A DNA stretch of 21,400 nucleotides from the NCBI GenBank assembly GCA_040758475.1, contig JBFLVN010000026.1, positions 1 to 21,400 of the forward strand, written 5' to 3'. Positions 20,235 to 21,400 of this stretch are shown here, piece after piece. Numbering within the stretch: position 1 is the first letter of the stretch; each line of letters begins with the position of its first letter. A program made the translations under genes and the position numbers. This stretch comes from JBFLVN01 sp040758475. GTDB lineage: Bacteria; JAGRBM01. The notes below the pieces were generated by a model. It did no database searches and had not been told where the DNA came from. It saw only the letters and a list, made by a program, of their open reading frames with translations.

Positions 20235-21206
20235 ATGAAATTCCGTACAGTTTCCGTTTCTTTGGCTCTGTTTCTGGCCGTGGTGGCGGGCGCGAGCCTG
20301 ACCCGTTGCGGCTCGGACGGCGGGCTCGGCGTCGCGTTTGACGCAGGTGATTCGGCAACAGACGCGGCAGACCTGGTCGATGCCGCTGACGATGGCTGTG
20401 ATGCTTTCCTTTGCGATGGCGACTTCGGAAATGATGTTACTCCAGGATCTGCTATCAAAGGCGAGGCGGGCGACATCTACGCCATCACCAACATCATTAA
20501 CAGCATCTGGGGCGGTGAAGGAGTCAATCCTGCGTTCGATCTGAGTGATATCCTGACAGAGTTGGCCGCGGACGATCTTCTTCCCGACGTTGCCGAAGGG
20601 ACCGTGCCCCTGGCGGTTACGGGTAGCGTGACCGTCCCCTGCGGCGATGGCGGAACCACCGTAGACGCCGATGGCAGTTTCACCTACATCCTCACGTTCT
20701 TTGGGCAGTTTGACGGTGAAGGATTTGATTTCGAAGAAGACTACGAGCAGACCGACGTGGTCTCTTTCGCTAATTGCTTGCTCGAAGGCGATCTGCTCAA
20801 TACAGGCGGCTCCGCGTCTATCCGCTTCAACGGCAGCATCAGAGTCACCGACCGTTACCGCGCCGACGCCACGGAAGCCGATCCGGCCCGAGTCATCGCT
20901 TCGGGGCGGATTACGACCTCCCAGTCGGACGACAACGGGGACACCGAAGGCGGCGATCCCTTCTGGGAAGGACCCATCGACGCGAATGGCCGCACGACGG
21001 GGGTTTACGAGGTTCCCGTGAACCCGGCCAACGTCTTCACTTCCGATGGCGGCATCTGCTTCGGAAGCACGGTCTCCCTCGGCACCGCGGATGACCCCGA
21101 AGAACCGGGTAACGACGCGGAAACCACGGACGACGACGAGTGCGCCGACGAAGGCTCCTTCTTGCCCGTGGATAATTTCCCGGAAACTTACTATTGCGAT
21201 TGCTGA
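20235..21206 (+). CDS. Paralogous acidic lipoprotein, member 3
   Basis: The ATG at 20235 follows GAGAGGGAG; the product is 323 residues. The signal peptide MKFRTVSVSLALFLAVVAGA ends at LTRC (Cys 25) with GSDGGL after it. Arg at -1 is unusual for a lipobox, so lipidation is less certain than in members 1 and 2. The five family cysteines are conserved: CDG (60), TVPCGDGG (136), ANCLLEG (181), GGICFGSTVSLG (275) and DDECADEG (303). It ends with an extra CDC. The protein is very acidic, with Asp-rich segments near both ends. Function unknown. A strong terminator follows, so it is likely monocistronic. The closest relative may be the partial gene at 21374. Confidence 0.78.
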   Translation: MKFRTVSVSLALFLAVVAGASLTRCGSDGGLGVAFDAGDSATDAADLVDAADDGCDAFLCDGDFGNDVTPGSAIKGEAGDIYAITNIINSIWGGEGVNPAFDLSDILTELAADDLLPDVAEGTVPLAVTGSVTVPCGDGGTTVDADGSFTYILTFFGQFDGEGFDFEEDYEQTDVVSFANCLLEGDLLNTGGSASIRFNGSIRVTDRYRADATEADPARVIASGRITTSQSDDNGDTEGGDPFWEGPIDANGRTTGVYEVPVNPANVFTSDGGICFGSTVSLGTADDPEEPGNDAETTDDDECADEGSFLPVDNFPETYYCDC

Positions 21207-21226
21207 ATCTTTCGCTTTCCTAATCC

Positions 21227-21258
21227 AAGCGGGCCCCTCACGGGGCCCGCTTCTTTTT
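21227..21258 (+). terminator. Rho-independent terminator after lipoprotein 3
   Basis: AAGCGGGCCCC-TCAC-GGGGCCCGCTT is an 11-pair perfect stem with a four-base loop, followed by CTTTTT. It lies about 20 bases after the stop codon. Confidence 0.92.
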
Positions 21259-21331
21259 GGGGTAGAGGGGCGGCTATCCAAGGCTTTTTGAGCCCTTTCC
21301 TCATATATAGGAGTAAGCTAGGCTTTCCTCC

Positions 21332-21350
21332 CTCTCGGAGAACACGAGAG
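21332..21350 (+). promoter_or_regulatory. Leader hairpin upstream of lipoprotein 4
   Basis: CTCTCG-GAGAACA-CGAGAG forms a six-pair perfect stem. AACAGAAAAGGGGAGATACT then provides the ribosome site before the ATG at 21374. CATATATAGGAG at 21302 could contain a -10 element. Confidence 0.45.
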
Positions 21351-21373
21351 AACAGAAAAGGGGAGATACTTCC

Positions 21374-21400
21374 ATGAAATTCCGATGGACTTCTGTTTCT
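21374..21400 (+). CDS. Paralogous lipoprotein, member 4 (first nine codons; runs off the window)
   Basis: AGGGGAGA precedes the ATG by seven bases, and the visible start MKFRWTSVS matches MKFRTVSVS of member 3. The 5' leader has the same arrangement as the other members (hairpin, purine-rich site, ACTTCC-ATG as in member 2). The rest lies outside the window, so the family array continues to the right. Confidence 0.6.

Noticed and set aside
20133..21281. Minus-strand open frame (382 residues) opposite lipoprotein 3
   Set aside because: It runs through the terminator and leader of the lipoprotein gene and shows no protein family pattern; a shadow.

Overview
This window is GC-rich (low sixties percent by eye), with dense GC-biased codon use and Gram-negative-style lipoproteins. 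It carries an AgmX/PglI-type TonB-like C-terminal domain and abundant short palindromic repeats of the kind that get translated (CHSERSEES..., GPLPACGHPLP...). That suggests an uncultured GC-rich Gram-negative bacterium, perhaps Desulfobacterota/Myxococcota-like. The taxonomic guess is weak because no rRNA or ribosomal protein gene is present.

Layout. (1) 1-3647 looks like ordinary chromosome: the end of a SAM methyltransferase, a NodB deacetylase-transmembrane-transglutaminase fusion on the minus strand, a HadA-like hot-dog protein with a flavin reductase-like protein just downstream, and a CAT-anticodon tRNA (probably Ile2). (2) 3912-7290 is a tightly packed phage-type replication run: two hypotheticals and a small membrane protein with 4-bp or ATGA-type overlaps, then a phage replication initiator and a DnaB helicase. 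The initiator carries four in-frame palindromic repeats. (3) 7393-10839 is a double AbiE toxin-antitoxin island: two non-identical antitoxin/nucleotidyltransferase pairs, divergently transcribed from neighbouring promoters. The second pair is flanked by a 118-bp direct repeat of about 92% identity, which is the 3' end of the lipoprotein gene at 10843-11334. (4) 11468-13412 holds two paralogous acidic, Cys-containing lipoproteins. Each is preceded by a small hairpin and a G-rich ribosome-binding site, and a strong intrinsic terminator closes the pair. (5) 13472-19998 is a second phage-derived block: an ORF6N-domain remnant with a 27-bp perfect palindrome, a phage RuvC, a hypothetical, an RNNNPGN-type protein, a secreted protein with two DUF4431 repeats that shares the RNNNPGN protein's C-terminal domain, and two tandem 535-residue tail-fibre-like proteins each ending in six propeller-like repeats. 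(6) 20235-21400 resumes the lipoprotein family, with a third complete member and the first nine codons of a fourth.

Interpretation. The phage parts contain replication, recombination and adhesion genes, but no integrase, terminase, capsid or portal is visible. They are best read as a partial or domesticated prophage, possibly anchored at the tRNA, with AbiE modules as cargo. The lipoprotein array is interrupted by (or shares its locus with) the fibre block. The strongest candidates for something undescribed are the lipoprotein paralogue family with its covarying leader hairpin, the direct-repeat-flanked AbiE cassette, and the RNNNPGN/DUF4431/twin-propeller block.
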